From assembly GCF_004803895.1 (NCBI RefSeq), contig NZ_CP021978.1:2294001-2358000 (forward strand): 64,000 bases of DNA, written 5' to 3'. Every line of letters begins with the position of its first letter. Within the stretch, counting starts at the first letter, position 1. The notes under the pieces were generated by a model, which was not told the origin of the DNA, made no database searches, and saw nothing but the letters and a program-made list of their open reading frames with translations. Of the stretch, positions 7,130 to 19,524 are shown piece by piece. The DNA is from Streptomyces hawaiiensis. GTDB lineage: Bacteria > Actinomycetota > Actinomycetes > Streptomycetales > Streptomycetaceae. A program made the translations under genes and the position numbers.

Positions 7130-9856
7130 CTAGTGGGCCGCCGACTCCCAGTCCGGGCCCGCGCCCACCGAGACGCCCAGCGGGACGCGGAGCTGGACGG
7201 CGTTCGCCATCTCCCGGCGGACCAGTTCCTCGGCGGCGGCCCGCTCTCCGGGGGCGATCTCCAGCACGATTTCGTCGTGGACCTGGAGAAGCATGCGGGA
7301 GGCGAGGCCGGCGTCCTTCAGGGCGTCGTCGACCTTGAGCATGGCGATCTTGACGATGTCGGCCGCCGTGCCCTGGATGGGCGCGTTGAGGGCCATCCGC
7401 TCGGCGGCCTCGCGGCGCTGGCGGTTGTCGCTGTTGAGGTCGGGGAGGTAGCGGCGGCGTCCGAAGAGCGTCGCCGTGTAGCCCGTTGCCCGGGCCTCGT
7501 CGACGGCCCGGCGCAGATAGTCCCGTACGCCGCCGAACCGCTCGAAGTACGCGTCCATCAGGGCGCGGGCCTCCGCCGCCTCGACGTTCAGCTGCTGGGA
7601 GAGGCCGAAGGCGGACAGTCCGTAGGCCAGGCCGTACGACATGGCCTTGATCTTGCGGCGCATCTCGGCGTCGACCGCGGTCGGCTCTACCGCGAACACC
7701 TGGGAGGCGGCCGTGGTGTGCAGGTCCTCGCCCGAGGTGAACGCCTCGATCAGGCCCGCGTCCTCGGAGAGGTGCGCCATCACGCGCAGCTCGATCTGGC
7801 TGTAGTCGGCCGTCATCAGCGACTCGAAGCCCTCGCCGACGACGAAGCCCCGGCGGATGGCGCGGCCCTCGTCGGTGCGGACCGGGATGTTCTGCAGGTT
7901 CGGGTCGGTCGAGGACAGGCGGCCCGTCGCGGCGACGGTCTGGTTGTACGTCGTGTGGATCCGGCCGTCCGCGGCGATCGTCTTGATCAGGCCCTCGACG
8001 GTCACGCGGAGCTTGGCCTGCTCGCGGTGGCGGAGCATGATCACCGGGAGCTCGTTGTCCGTCTGGCCGGCGAGCCAGGCGAGGGCGTCGGCGTCCGTGG
8101 TGTAGCCGGTCTTGGTCCGCTTGGTCTTGGGCAGGGCCAGCTCGCCGAAGAGGACTTCCTGGAGCTGCTTGGGGGAGCCCAGGTTGAACTCGTGTCCGGC
8201 CGCCGCGTGGGCCTCCTTGACCGCCTGCTGGACGGCGCCGGCGAACATCTGCTCCATGGCCTCCAGGTGGGGCCGGTCGGCCGCGATGCCGTGCCGCTCC
8301 AGGCGGGCGAGCAGCGCGGACGTGGGCAGCTCCATGTCGCGCAGCAGGTCGGCGGCGCCGACCTCCTCCAGGCGGCTCTCGAAGACCTGGCCCAGGTCGA
8401 GGACGGCCCGGGCCTGGATCATCAGGGCCTCGGCCTCGGCGCCCTCGTCCGCGCCGAAGGCGAGCTGGCCGTCGGCCGCGGCGGCCGGGGTCAGCTCGCG
8501 GTGCAGGTACTCCAGGGACAGTGCGTCCAGGTCGAAGGAGCGGCGGCCCGGCTTGACCAGGTAGGCGGCGAGCGCGGTGTCCATGCGCACGCCCTCGACG
8601 CTCCAGCCGTGCTCGGCGAAGACGCGCATGGCGCCCTTGGCGTTGTGGAAGACCTTGGGCCGGCCGGCGTCGGCGAGCCAGGCCGCGAATGCCTTCTCGT
8701 CGGCCTCGTCCAGCTCGGCGGGGTCGAACCAGGCGGCCGGCCCGCCGGGCGCGGCGAGGGCGACCTCGGCGACCGAGCCGGTGCCGAGCGCCCAGGTGTC
8801 GACCGTGGCGATGCCGAGGGGCTGTGTACCGTGCTCGGTGAGCCAGGCGGACAGCTCGCCGGTGCCGAGCACCGCGCCGTCCAGCTGGACGCCCTCGGTG
8901 CTGACCGGGGTGGTCTCGGCCTCCTCGGCGCCGGGGTCGACGGCGAAGAGCCGCTCGCGCAGCGAGGGGTTCCTGATCTCCAGGGTGTCCAGGATCATCG
9001 CGACGGCCTTGCGGTCGTAGGCCGCGCGCTCCAGTTCGGTGACACCCTTGGGGAGCTCGACCCGGCGCTCCAGCTCGGTGAGCCGACGGTTGAGCTTGAC
9101 GGATTCGAGGTGGTCGCGGAGGTTCTGGCCGGCCTTGCCCTTGACCTCTTCGACGCGCTCGACGAGTTCGGCGAAGGAGCCGAACTGGTTGATCCACTTC
9201 GCGGCGGTCTTCTCACCGACGCCGGGGATGCCGGGGAGGTTGTCGGACGGGTCGCCGCGCAGGGCCGCGAAGTCGGGGTACTGCGCGGGCGTCAACCCGT
9301 ACTTCTCGAATACCTTCTCCGGGGTGAAGCGGGTCAGCTCGGAGACGCCCTTGGTCGGGTACAGCACCGTGGTGTGCTCGCTGACCAGCTGGAACGAGTC
9401 GCGGTCGCCGGTGACGATCAGCACGTCGAAGCCCTCGGCCTCGGCCTGGGTGGCGAGCGTGGCGATGACGTCGTCCGCCTCGAAGCCGTCCACCGCGAAG
9501 CGCTGGGCGCCCATCGCGTCCAGCAGCTCGCCGATCAGCTCGACCTGACCCTTGAACTCGTCCGGGGTCTTGGAGCGGTTCGCCTTGTACTCCGTGAACT
9601 CCTGGGAGCGCCAGGTCTTGCGGGAGACGTCGAAGGCGACCGCGAAGTGCGTGGGCGCCTCGTCGCGCAGCGTGTTGGCCAGCATCGACGCGAAGCCGTA
9701 GATCGCGTTCGTCGGCTGGCCCGTCGCGGTGGTGAAGTTCTCCGCGGGCAGCGCGAAGAACGCACGGTAGGCCAGCGAGTGCCCGTCCATGAGCATCAGT
9801 CGCGGCCGGCTGCCGCCGGAGGTCTGGTCGGTCGTCTTCGATGCTGTCTCTGCCAC
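7130..9856 (-). CDS. polA: DNA polymerase I
   Basis: 908 residues, the usual length for actinobacterial PolA. Domains in order: an N-terminal 5'-3' flap nuclease (MDGHSLAYRAFFALP, FEADDVIATLA, ALRGDPSDNLPGIPGVGEKTA), a degenerate 3'-5' exonuclease-like domain without the acidic triad, and a C-terminal polymerase with motif A (DYSQIELR), finger motif (RRKIKAMSYGLAYG) and motif C (QVHDEIVLE). It fills gaps and removes RNA primers during repair and lagging-strand synthesis. The GTG at 9854-9856 was chosen, with GGGGG upstream, because the longer frame adds a Pro/Arg-rich non-conserved extension. Confidence 0.95.
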   Translation of the reverse strand: MAETASKTTDQTSGGSRPRLMLMDGHSLAYRAFFALPAENFTTATGQPTNAIYGFASMLANTLRDEAPTHFAVAFDVSRKTWRSQEFTEYKANRSKTPDEFKGQVELIGELLDAMGAQRFAVDGFEADDVIATLATQAEAEGFDVLIVTGDRDSFQLVSEHTTVLYPTKGVSELTRFTPEKVFEKYGLTPAQYPDFAALRGDPSDNLPGIPGVGEKTAAKWINQFGSFAELVERVEEVKGKAGQNLRDHLESVKLNRRLTELERRVELPKGVTELERAAYDRKAVAMILDTLEIRNPSLRERLFAVDPGAEEAETTPVSTEGVQLDGAVLGTGELSAWLTEHGTQPLGIATVDTWALGTGSVAEVALAAPGGPAAWFDPAELDEADEKAFAAWLADAGRPKVFHNAKGAMRVFAEHGWSVEGVRMDTALAAYLVKPGRRSFDLDALSLEYLHRELTPAAAADGQLAFGADEGAEAEALMIQARAVLDLGQVFESRLEEVGAADLLRDMELPTSALLARLERHGIAADRPHLEAMEQMFAGAVQQAVKEAHAAAGHEFNLGSPKQLQEVLFGELALPKTKRTKTGYTTDADALAWLAGQTDNELPVIMLRHREQAKLRVTVEGLIKTIAADGRIHTTYNQTVAATGRLSSTDPNLQNIPVRTDEGRAIRRGFVVGEGFESLMTADYSQIELRVMAHLSEDAGLIEAFTSGEDLHTTAASQVFAVEPTAVDAEMRRKIKAMSYGLAYGLSAFGLSQQLNVEAAEARALMDAYFERFGGVRDYLRRAVDEARATGYTATLFGRRRYLPDLNSDNRQRREAAERMALNAPIQGTAADIVKIAMLKVDDALKDAGLASRMLLQVHDEIVLEIAPGERAAAEELVRREMANAVQLRVPLGVSVGAGPDWESAAH

Positions 9857-10037
9857 GCCCCCGATCCTGCCACGCCCCACTGACACTCGGCCCCGGCCCC
9901 ACGGAGGTGCCCGGGTGGGCGGGCCCCGCGGGGACACCGCACAGGCCCTTGCCTCCCCGGCCCGCCCTCACCCGCTGTCACCACCGCGTGCGAGGATCGG
10001 AGACGTACCTCACAGCGCAGTCGAAGGGGAGTGTGCG

Positions 10038-12312
<2,275 letters not shown>

Positions 12313-12317
<5 letters not shown>

Positions 12318-12330
12318 GCGTTCGCTCAGT
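12313..12330. promoter_or_regulatory. Perfect palindrome, probable TetR-type operator
   Basis: An 8+2+8 inverted repeat, actgagcg-tt-cgctcagt, overlaps the stop codon of the molybdoenzyme gene and lies 43 bp before the thioesterase start. A 2-base loop is too tight for a good RNA hairpin. The form TGAGCG-nn-CGCTCA is typical of TetR-family operators. Confidence 0.45.
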
Positions 12331-12373
12331 GACAGAGGCAGCCGAGTGACGAGGACGAACGGAGCCGGGCCCG

Positions 12374-12862
12374 ATGGGTGAGCAGCAGCATGTGAAGTTC
12401 CCGCAAGAGGTCATCGACGAGTACGCCGCGCTCGGCGTGGACCTCCTGGCCCTGTTCTCCGCGGGCCACCTCGGGAACCGGATGGGCGTCCAGATCTCCG
12501 AGGCGTCGGCGGACCGGGTCGTCGGGACGATGCCGGTGGAGGGCAACACCCAGCCCTACGGACTGCTGCACGGCGGGGCCTCCGCGGTGCTGGCCGAGAC
12601 CCTCGGCTCGATCGGCTCGATGCTGCACGGCGGCAGCTCCAAGATCGCCGTGGGCGTCGACCTGAACTGCACCCATCACCGCGGCGTGCGTTCCGGGCTG
12701 GTCACCGGTGTGGCCACGCCCGTGCACCGGGGGCGGTCGACCGCCACATACGACATCGTCATCACGGACGAAAACGACAAAAGGGTGTGCACGGCCCGGC
12801 TGACCTGCCTCCTGCGCGACGTGAATCCGGGCGACGAGGAACTCATCCGCGCCGCGAACTGA
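12374..12862 (+). CDS. PaaI family hotdog-fold thioesterase
   Basis: 162 residues with the PaaI/YbgC-like hotdog fold. Recognisable parts are the helix start HLGNRMGVQI, the conserved NTQPYGLLHGGASAVLAETLGS, where the HGG loop and a following Glu/Asp form the active site, and the strand VGVDLNCTHHRGV. Such enzymes hydrolyse acyl-CoA thioesters, often aromatic or medium chain. The true substrate cannot be told. It follows the molybdoenzyme gene by 56 bp on the same strand, with a perfect palindrome between them, so it may have its own regulated promoter. Confidence 0.88.
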   Translation: MGEQQHVKFPQEVIDEYAALGVDLLALFSAGHLGNRMGVQISEASADRVVGTMPVEGNTQPYGLLHGGASAVLAETLGSIGSMLHGGSSKIAVGVDLNCTHHRGVRSGLVTGVATPVHRGRSTATYDIVITDENDKRVCTARLTCLLRDVNPGDEELIRAAN

Positions 12863-12981
12863 GCGACGTAGGGAAAACCCTGGAGAGGCGGACGCGCTCT
12901 TGTCGCGACCGCCCTCCGGGCATTTCACTGGCGCCCCACCCCCACAGGAGAAGACCCGTCCCACCCGCAGAAGGGTTTCTC

Positions 12982-13854
12982 TTGACCTCCGTACGCGCCT
13001 TCGCCGTCACCGCGGCGGCCTGTGCCACCGTGCTCGCCACCGCGCTGCCCTCCTCCGCCATCAACTCCTACAACGCCGCACCCGCCCCCGAACGCACCGA
13101 GGTCGGCGCACTCGTGGCCACCTGGGACGACGACGGCGACCCCACGACCCCCGACCGGGCCGACTGGGTCTGCTCCGGCACCATGATCGACGCGGACACC
13201 TTCCTGACCGCCGCGCACTGCACCTCGGACTGGCCCGACAACGTGCGGTTCTACGTCTCCCTCGACCAGGACGTGCAGTTGGGGCTCGACGCGGCGGCGA
13301 AGAAGTACCCCGGCGACCCGGCCGCGCAGGCCGCCGCCGTCGCCGTCCCGGGCACCGCCCACAGCCACCCCGGCTACCCGGGGCCCGCCTCCGACACCCA
13401 CGACATCGCGGTGATCCAGCTGCCCGCCGCACAGGTCAAGGCCCGCTGGAGCTTCACCCCCGCGACCCTGCCCACCGCCGACCAGCTCGGCAGACTCGGC
13501 CCGCAGGGCCTGAACGACACCGACTGGCTCGTCGCCGGATACGGCACCCAGGAGGCCGTCAACGGCCCCGGCGGCCAGACCCACCCCGGCGGCGGCGTCC
13601 GGATGAAGGCACCCGTCACCTTCAACGCCCTCAACGACTCGTGGGCCCGGCTTGCGATGACCGCACCCCAGGGCAACGGAGGCGCCTGCTACGGCGACTC
13701 GGGCGGCCCCAACTTCGCCGTGATCGGCGGCAGGAGCATCCTCGCCGCCACCACCATCACCGGCGACACCCCCTGCTACGCGACCAACGTGACGTACCGC
13801 CTGGATACCCCCGGCGCCCGCGCGTTCCTCTCACCGTTCGTGAAGCTGCCGTAA
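12982..13854 (+). CDS. Secreted trypsin-like serine protease
   Basis: 290 residues from TTG 12982, which has AGAAGGG 6 bases upstream and opens directly into a signal peptide (TSVRAFAVTAAACATVLATALPSSA). The chymotrypsin fold is shown by the catalytic triad His79 (FLTAAHC), Asp141 (HDIAVIQL) and Ser240 (CYGDSGGP). The cysteines near 64 and 80 fit the usual disulphide. The protein lacks a long propeptide, so it is an S1-type protease that may be active soon after export. The substrate is unknown. A stem-loop follows at 13925-13958. Confidence 0.88.
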   Translation: MTSVRAFAVTAAACATVLATALPSSAINSYNAAPAPERTEVGALVATWDDDGDPTTPDRADWVCSGTMIDADTFLTAAHCTSDWPDNVRFYVSLDQDVQLGLDAAAKKYPGDPAAQAAAVAVPGTAHSHPGYPGPASDTHDIAVIQLPAAQVKARWSFTPATLPTADQLGRLGPQGLNDTDWLVAGYGTQEAVNGPGGQTHPGGGVRMKAPVTFNALNDSWARLAMTAPQGNGGACYGDSGGPNFAVIGGRSILAATTITGDTPCYATNVTYRLDTPGARAFLSPFVKLP

Positions 13855-13924
13855 CCCGTACCACCGTCACCCTCACCGGCGTCACCCGCACCGACGGCCA
13901 CCGGCCGCACGGCACGGCCGACCG

Positions 13925-13958
13925 CCCCGCCGCATCGCGCACCCGCGAAGCGGCGGGG
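13925..13958 (+). terminator. Stem-loop after the serine protease gene
   Basis: Stem of 9 bp (ccccgccgc with gcggcgggg), one A-A mismatch, then 5 more bp (tcgcg with cgcga) around a 4-base loop. It lies 70 bp after the stop codon. No T run. Confidence 0.6.
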
Positions 13959-14514
13959 CACCGGCCCCGTTCGAACCGGCCAACTCGACGGACACGAAAT
14001 AGAAGCCCTCATCCAGGCACCCCCCACCCGGCCGGCACCGCCCGCGTCGCCCGGCACCCCCCGCGGAGCACCGCGGAAATCGCCGATTCCGATGGCCCGG
14101 CGCTGCCCCCGCACGCCCGCCATCCACTTCTCTCCACGTAACGCTCCGTAACGCGCGCGCAATACAACGCCACACATTCATCCTCGGCCGCGCCCACGCC
14201 CGGGGGCCTTTCTGATCTCTTCCGGCCCGCAAGCGGCCCGGGCACCGCACGATCCCAGCCATGGCCAACCGGAAGTGCGCGTTCTCAGAATGCGGACCTC
14301 GACGAAAATCCACCAAACCCGCCGAGAGGGCCCGCCGCCGAGACCGGGCATCCACCGCGTCATAACAAGAAAGTCACAAGCCAGCCCACGCCGCTGACCC
14401 TGCCCTTACCCCGGGCTTAGAGTCACGGCCAGTCACCGCCTCCATCGGGAGTTCGGTACCAGCGCGGCACTCACCCCCCGACCAGGGCGGGGCCTGCCTG
14501 TGAAAGGACTGATT
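13959..14514. other. livK upstream region, no gene seen
   Basis: About 550 bases without a supported gene. Two short direct repeats with 10-bp period are visible: cgtaacgc at 14137 and 14147, and agtcac at 14421 and 14431. The second pair lies at the expected start point of the promoter at 14394-14423. These could be regulator contact sites, but no known box is matched well enough to name a regulator. Confidence 0.4.
14394..14423 (+). promoter_or_regulatory. Probable vegetative (HrdB-type) promoter of the liv operon
   Basis: A -35 element ctgacc (14394-14399; consensus TTGACR) and a -10 element tagagt (14418-14423; consensus TAGRRT) are separated by 18 bp. This is about 92 bp upstream of the livK start. 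By-eye assignment only. Confidence 0.5.
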
Positions 14515-15759
14515 GTGCGACAGCGTTCCTTGGTGATTCTTACCTCCGTTCTCACGACCGGAGCTCTGACTCTCACCGCCTGCGGCTCCCGAGACGACAG
14601 CGGTGACAAGGGCGGAGACAACGGGAGCGGCACCACGCTCACCATCGGCGTCGACGCCCCCCTCTCCGGTGAGAACTCCACCACCGGCCTCGGCATCCAG
14701 TACGGCGCCCAGATAGCCGTCGACGACGCCAACAAGAACAACTGGGTCCCGGGCGTGAAGTTCAAGCTCAAGGCCCTCGACGACAAGGCGCAGCCCGCCA
14801 CCGGCCAGTCCAACGCCACCAACATCGTCGGCGACAAGACCGCCGTCGGCGCCGTCGGCCCGCTGAACTCCGGCGTCGCCCAGACGATGCAGCAGGTCTT
14901 CGCCTCGGCCGACATGGTCCAGATCTCCCCGGCGAACACCGCCCCCGAGCTGACCCAGGGCAAGAACTGGCAGACGGACAAGAAGCGTCCGTTCAAGACG
15001 TACTTCCGCACCGCCACCACCGACGAACTCCAGGGCAGCTTCGCGGCCGGGTACGCCTACAACGGCCTCAAGAAGAAGAAGGCCTTCGTCGTCGACGACA
15101 AGCAGACCTACGGCGCCGGCCTCGCGAAAATCTTCAACGAGCAGTACAAGAAGCTCGGCGGCAAGGTCGTCGGCACCGACCACGTCAACACCGGCGACAA
15201 GGACTTCGGTTCCCTCGTCACCAAGATCAAGAACTCCGGTGCCGACCTGCTCTACTACGGCGGCCAGTACGACGAGTCCGCGCTGATCACCAAGCAGCTC
15301 AAGGACGCCGGCGTCAAGATCCCGCTGTTCGGCGGCGACGGCATGTTCGCCACCACCTACATCGAGGCCGCCGGCAAGTCCTCCGAGGGCGACCTCGCCA
15401 CCGCCATCGGCGTCCCCGCCGACACCCTGCCCGCCGCCAAGACCTTCATCCAGACGTACAAGGACAAGGGTTACAAGGGCGACTACGGCGCCTACGGTGC
15501 CTACGCCTACGACGCCACCACCGCCATCATCAAGGCCGTCAAGGCCGCGGCCGACGCCAACGGCGGCAAGGTGCCCACCGACATCAACGACCTGCGCTCC
15601 AAGGTCGTCGACGGTGTCCAGAAGTCCGACTTCGAAGGCCTCACCGGCAAGATCTCCTTCGACGAGTACGGCGACACCACCAACAAGCAGCTGACGGTCT
15701 ACCAGGTCGAGAAGGGTGCCTGGAAGGACGTGGAGACCGGCACCGCCGACCTGCAGTAG
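14515..15759 (+). CDS. livK: Branched-chain amino acid ABC transporter, substrate-binding lipoprotein
   Basis: 414 residues. GTG 14515 is preferred over GTG 14500 because AAAGGA lies 6-7 bases before it and the product then begins MRQRSLVILT with a compact lipoprotein signal. The lipobox LTAC gives Cys23 as the lipidated residue. The rest is a periplasmic-binding-protein type 1 fold (Peripla_BP_6): TLTIGVDAPLSGENS, GAVGPLNSGVAQTMQ and DGMFATTYIEAAG. As the first gene of the livKHMGF operon it should capture leucine, isoleucine, valine or related solutes outside the membrane. A strong hairpin after it probably keeps its mRNA more abundant than the membrane parts. Confidence 0.93.
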   Translation: MRQRSLVILTSVLTTGALTLTACGSRDDSGDKGGDNGSGTTLTIGVDAPLSGENSTTGLGIQYGAQIAVDDANKNNWVPGVKFKLKALDDKAQPATGQSNATNIVGDKTAVGAVGPLNSGVAQTMQQVFASADMVQISPANTAPELTQGKNWQTDKKRPFKTYFRTATTDELQGSFAAGYAYNGLKKKKAFVVDDKQTYGAGLAKIFNEQYKKLGGKVVGTDHVNTGDKDFGSLVTKIKNSGADLLYYGGQYDESALITKQLKDAGVKIPLFGGDGMFATTYIEAAGKSSEGDLATAIGVPADTLPAAKTFIQTYKDKGYKGDYGAYGAYAYDATTAIIKAVKAAADANGGKVPTDINDLRSKVVDGVQKSDFEGLTGKISFDEYGDTTNKQLTVYQVEKGAWKDVETGTADLQ

Positions 15760-15783
15760 TCCGGCCCGCCACAACGCCCCACC

Positions 15784-15822
15784 ACGGGCCGCGCGGAAGG
15801 GGACCCCGACCGCGCGGCCCGT
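15784..15822 (+). terminator. Hairpin between livK and livH (attenuator or mRNA stabiliser)
   Basis: A perfect 13-bp stem (acgggccgcgcgg, 15784-15796, with 15810-15822) and a 13-base loop that itself contains gggg-a-cccc. It lies inside the operon, 25 bp after the livK stop and 75 bp before livH. It fits partial termination or protection of the livK 3' end. Confidence 0.65.
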
Positions 15823-15897
15823 TTCCACACCCCCACACAGCACGCGACCACGCACACATCCAGTGCACACGACCACCAGCGACATGGAGGCCATGCG

Positions 15898-16827
15898 GTG
15901 AACACCCTGCCGCAGCAGCTGGCCAACGGGCTGCTTCTAGGCTCGATGTACGGGCTGATCGCCATCGGCTACACGATGGTGTACGGCATCGTCCAGCTCA
16001 TCAACTTCGCGCACGGCGAGATCTTCATGACCGGGGCCTTCGGCGCCCTCACGGTCTACTTCTACATCCTCCCCGACGGCACCTCGATGGCCCTCGCCGT
16101 ACCCCTCATGCTCCTCGGCGGAGCCCTCGTGGCCATCCTCATAGCCGTCGGAGCGGAACGGTTCGCCTACCGACCACTGCGCGGAGCACCACGCCTGGCA
16201 CCACTCATCACCGCCATCGGCCTCTCCCTGGCCCTCCAGGAGGTCGTGCGCAACTTCTACCCCGGCGCCGACCGCGCCCGCGCCTTCCCCGGCCTCGACA
16301 CCACCCACGACATCGGCTCCGTCACCATCAAGGACGCCGACATCTTCCTCATCCTCGCCGCCATCGGCTGCATGGCCGCCCTCGCCTTCTTCGTGCGCCG
16401 CAGCCGCACCGGCCGCGCCATGCAGGCCACCGCGCAGGACCCCGACACGGCGCAGCTGATGGGCATCGACACCAACCGCATCATCGTCATCGCCTTCGCC
16501 ATCGGCGGCTTCTTCGCCGCCGTCGCCGCCGTCGCCTACGGACTCAAGTACGGCAACGTCGACTACCGCATGGGCTTCCTCATGGGCCTCAAGGCCTTCA
16601 CCGCGGCCGTCCTCGGCGGCATCGGCAACATCTACGGCGCCATGCTCGGCGGCGTCGTCCTCGGTGTCGCCGAGACCCTCGCCTCCGCCTACATCGACGA
16701 GATCCCCGGCATGCAGCAGCTCGGCGGCCAGAGCTGGGCCAACGTCTGGGCCTTCGGCCTCCTCATCCTCGTGCTCCTCTTCAGGCCACAGGGCCTGCTC
16801 GGCGAGCGCGTCGCGGACAGGGCGTGA
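15898..16827 (+). CDS. livH: Branched-chain amino acid ABC transporter permease LivH
   Basis: 309 residues, about eight membrane helices. The opening MNTLPQQLANGLLLGSMYGLIAIGYTMVYG and the INFAHGEIFM motif are diagnostic of the LivH permease family. The EAA-like loop region is ATAQDPDTAQLMGID. GTG 15898 has TGGAGG 7 bases upstream. It forms the membrane channel together with LivM. The livM start follows after 4 bases, so translation is coupled. Confidence 0.95.
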   Translation: MNTLPQQLANGLLLGSMYGLIAIGYTMVYGIVQLINFAHGEIFMTGAFGALTVYFYILPDGTSMALAVPLMLLGGALVAILIAVGAERFAYRPLRGAPRLAPLITAIGLSLALQEVVRNFYPGADRARAFPGLDTTHDIGSVTIKDADIFLILAAIGCMAALAFFVRRSRTGRAMQATAQDPDTAQLMGIDTNRIIVIAFAIGGFFAAVAAVAYGLKYGNVDYRMGFLMGLKAFTAAVLGGIGNIYGAMLGGVVLGVAETLASAYIDEIPGMQQLGGQSWANVWAFGLLILVLLFRPQGLLGERVADRA

Positions 16828-16831
16828 TCAC

Positions 16832-18646
16832 ATGACCGAGACGACCAAGACCCCAGTCCCGGACGCCGTCCCCACCCCGACGCCCGCACCGCGCGGTCTC
16901 ATACCACTGCCCACCGCGGCCGCCCGCGCCCTGCTGCTCGCCGGCGGCATCGCCACCGCCGCCTCCGCGTACCTCGCCTGGACCTGGACCGCGGAATTCC
17001 CCGGCGACCTCACCTTCAACGGCTACCCCGGCGGCCTGCAGTGGCTGACCTTCACCGCCGGCGTCCTCACCGCATTGTTCGCCCTCGCCTCCTACGGCGT
17101 CCGCGGCCTCGGCTGGCTGCTGCCCGCCCGCAACAACGCGCCGCTCGCCCTCACCGCCCTCGGCGGCTTCGCCGTCACCTGGTTCACCGTCATCGCCATC
17201 AGCACCAAGCTCGGCGGCGTCGTCAACCTCGAACCCGGTGGCTGGATCGCGGCCATAGCCTCCCTGCTGCCCGTCATCGGCGCCTTCGCCCTCCCCCAGG
17301 AGCGCACCGGCACCGCCGGCACCAAGGAGGCCCTCAAGGCCTACATCGCCAAACCCGACCGCATCCCCGCCCCCCAGGCCACCGCACCCTGGATCCAGCG
17401 GGCCGTCATCACCGTCGTCACCATCATCGGCCTCGGCGTCTTCACCTACGGCATCGACACCGAGTACGGCGAACTCTTCGTCGGCTACCTCTTCGTCGTC
17501 ACCTTCGCGATCTGGGCCCTGCACACCGCAGGCCTCCTCGACCGCTTCTCCGCACTCGTCGCCGGCAACCGCAGCTTCACCCTCGCCATGGGCTTCGCCG
17601 CGGCCATCGCCTTCCCCTTCACCCAGACCGACGACCACTACGCCAACATCGGCGTCAACATCCTGATCTTCGGGACCGTCGCCCTCGGCCTGAACATCGT
17701 CGTCGGCCTCGCCGGACTCCTCGACCTCGGATACGTCGCCTTCCTCGGCGTCGGCGCCTACACCGCCGCCCTCGTCTCCGGCTCCGAGTTCTCCACCATC
17801 TCCGGCTTCCACCTGCCCTTCTGGGCCTCCGCCCTGGCCGGCGCCGCCGCCTCCCTCGTCTTCGGCGTCCTCATCGGCGCCCCGACCCTGCGACTGCGCG
17901 GCGACTACCTCGCCATCGTCACCCTCGGCTTCGGAGAGATCTTCCGCATCGCCGTCAACAACATGGACGGCCAGTCCGGACCCGACGTCACCAACGGCCC
18001 CAACGGCATCCCCTCCATCCCCGACCTGAAGCTCCTCGGGTTCAACTTCGGCGAGGCGCACGACATCGGCGGCTTCACCCTCGGCCGGTTCGCCAACTAC
18101 TACTTGCTGATGGTCCTCGTCATGGCCATCGTCGTCCTGGTCTACACGCGTGCAGCGGACTCCCGCATCGGCCGCTCCTGGATCGCCATCCGCGAGGACG
18201 AGACCGCCGCCACCGCCATGGGCATCAACGGCTTCCGCGTCAAACTCGTCGCCTTCGCCCTCGGCGCCGCCCTCGCCGGCCTCGCCGGCACCGTCAGCGC
18301 CCACGTCACCTACAGCGTCGTCCCGACGCCGTACCAGTTCGCCGGCTCCACCCCGCCCAACTCCGCGTTCCTCCTGGCCGCGGTCGTCCTCGGCGGCATG
18401 GGCACGGTCGCAGGACCCCTCCTCGGCGCAGCCCTGCTCTACCTCCTCCCCGAGAAGCTCGTCTTCCTCCAGGAGAAGTCACTCCTCGCCTTCGGCATCG
18501 CGCTCATCCTCCTGATGCGCTTCCGCCCCGAAGGCATCATCGCCAACCGCCGGCGCCAGCTCGAATTCCACGAGACCGGCCAACTCGACGTACCCAAACA
18601 GACCACGCTGACCGACGAACCGGCCGTCACCAAGGCGGGGGCGTAA
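16832..18646 (+). CDS. livM: Branched-chain amino acid ABC transporter permease LivM, long N-terminal extension
   Basis: 604 residues, longer than usual LivM proteins of about 300-425. The family domain begins near residue 270 (GVNILIFGTVALGLNIVVGLAGLLDLGY, read in parts) and contains GDYLAIVTLGFGEIFRI and EDETAATAMGIN. The preceding 270 residues add about six hydrophobic helices, among them ARALLLAGGIATAASAYLAW and QWLTFTAGVLTALFALASYG. The start ATG 16832 lies 4 bp after the livH stop. LivH and LivM form the transmembrane pair driven by LivG and LivF. Confidence 0.93.
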   Translation: MTETTKTPVPDAVPTPTPAPRGLIPLPTAAARALLLAGGIATAASAYLAWTWTAEFPGDLTFNGYPGGLQWLTFTAGVLTALFALASYGVRGLGWLLPARNNAPLALTALGGFAVTWFTVIAISTKLGGVVNLEPGGWIAAIASLLPVIGAFALPQERTGTAGTKEALKAYIAKPDRIPAPQATAPWIQRAVITVVTIIGLGVFTYGIDTEYGELFVGYLFVVTFAIWALHTAGLLDRFSALVAGNRSFTLAMGFAAAIAFPFTQTDDHYANIGVNILIFGTVALGLNIVVGLAGLLDLGYVAFLGVGAYTAALVSGSEFSTISGFHLPFWASALAGAAASLVFGVLIGAPTLRLRGDYLAIVTLGFGEIFRIAVNNMDGQSGPDVTNGPNGIPSIPDLKLLGFNFGEAHDIGGFTLGRFANYYLLMVLVMAIVVLVYTRAADSRIGRSWIAIREDETAATAMGINGFRVKLVAFALGAALAGLAGTVSAHVTYSVVPTPYQFAGSTPPNSAFLLAAVVLGGMGTVAGPLLGAALLYLLPEKLVFLQEKSLLAFGIALILLMRFRPEGIIANRRRQLEFHETGQLDVPKQTTLTDEPAVTKAGA

Positions 18647-18651
18647 CCACG

Positions 18652-19520
<869 letters not shown>

Positions 19521-19524
<4 letters not shown>

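Noticed and set aside
13882..14355. Minus-strand open frames in the gap before livK
   Set aside because: No ribosome site, no family resemblance and Arg/Gly/Pro-rich composition. They are chance frames in GC-rich DNA.
14394..14440. PhoP or GlnR box at the liv promoter
   Set aside because: The short direct repeats (agtcac, cgtaacgc) have 10-bp period and do not keep the 11-bp spacing or full consensus of either regulator.
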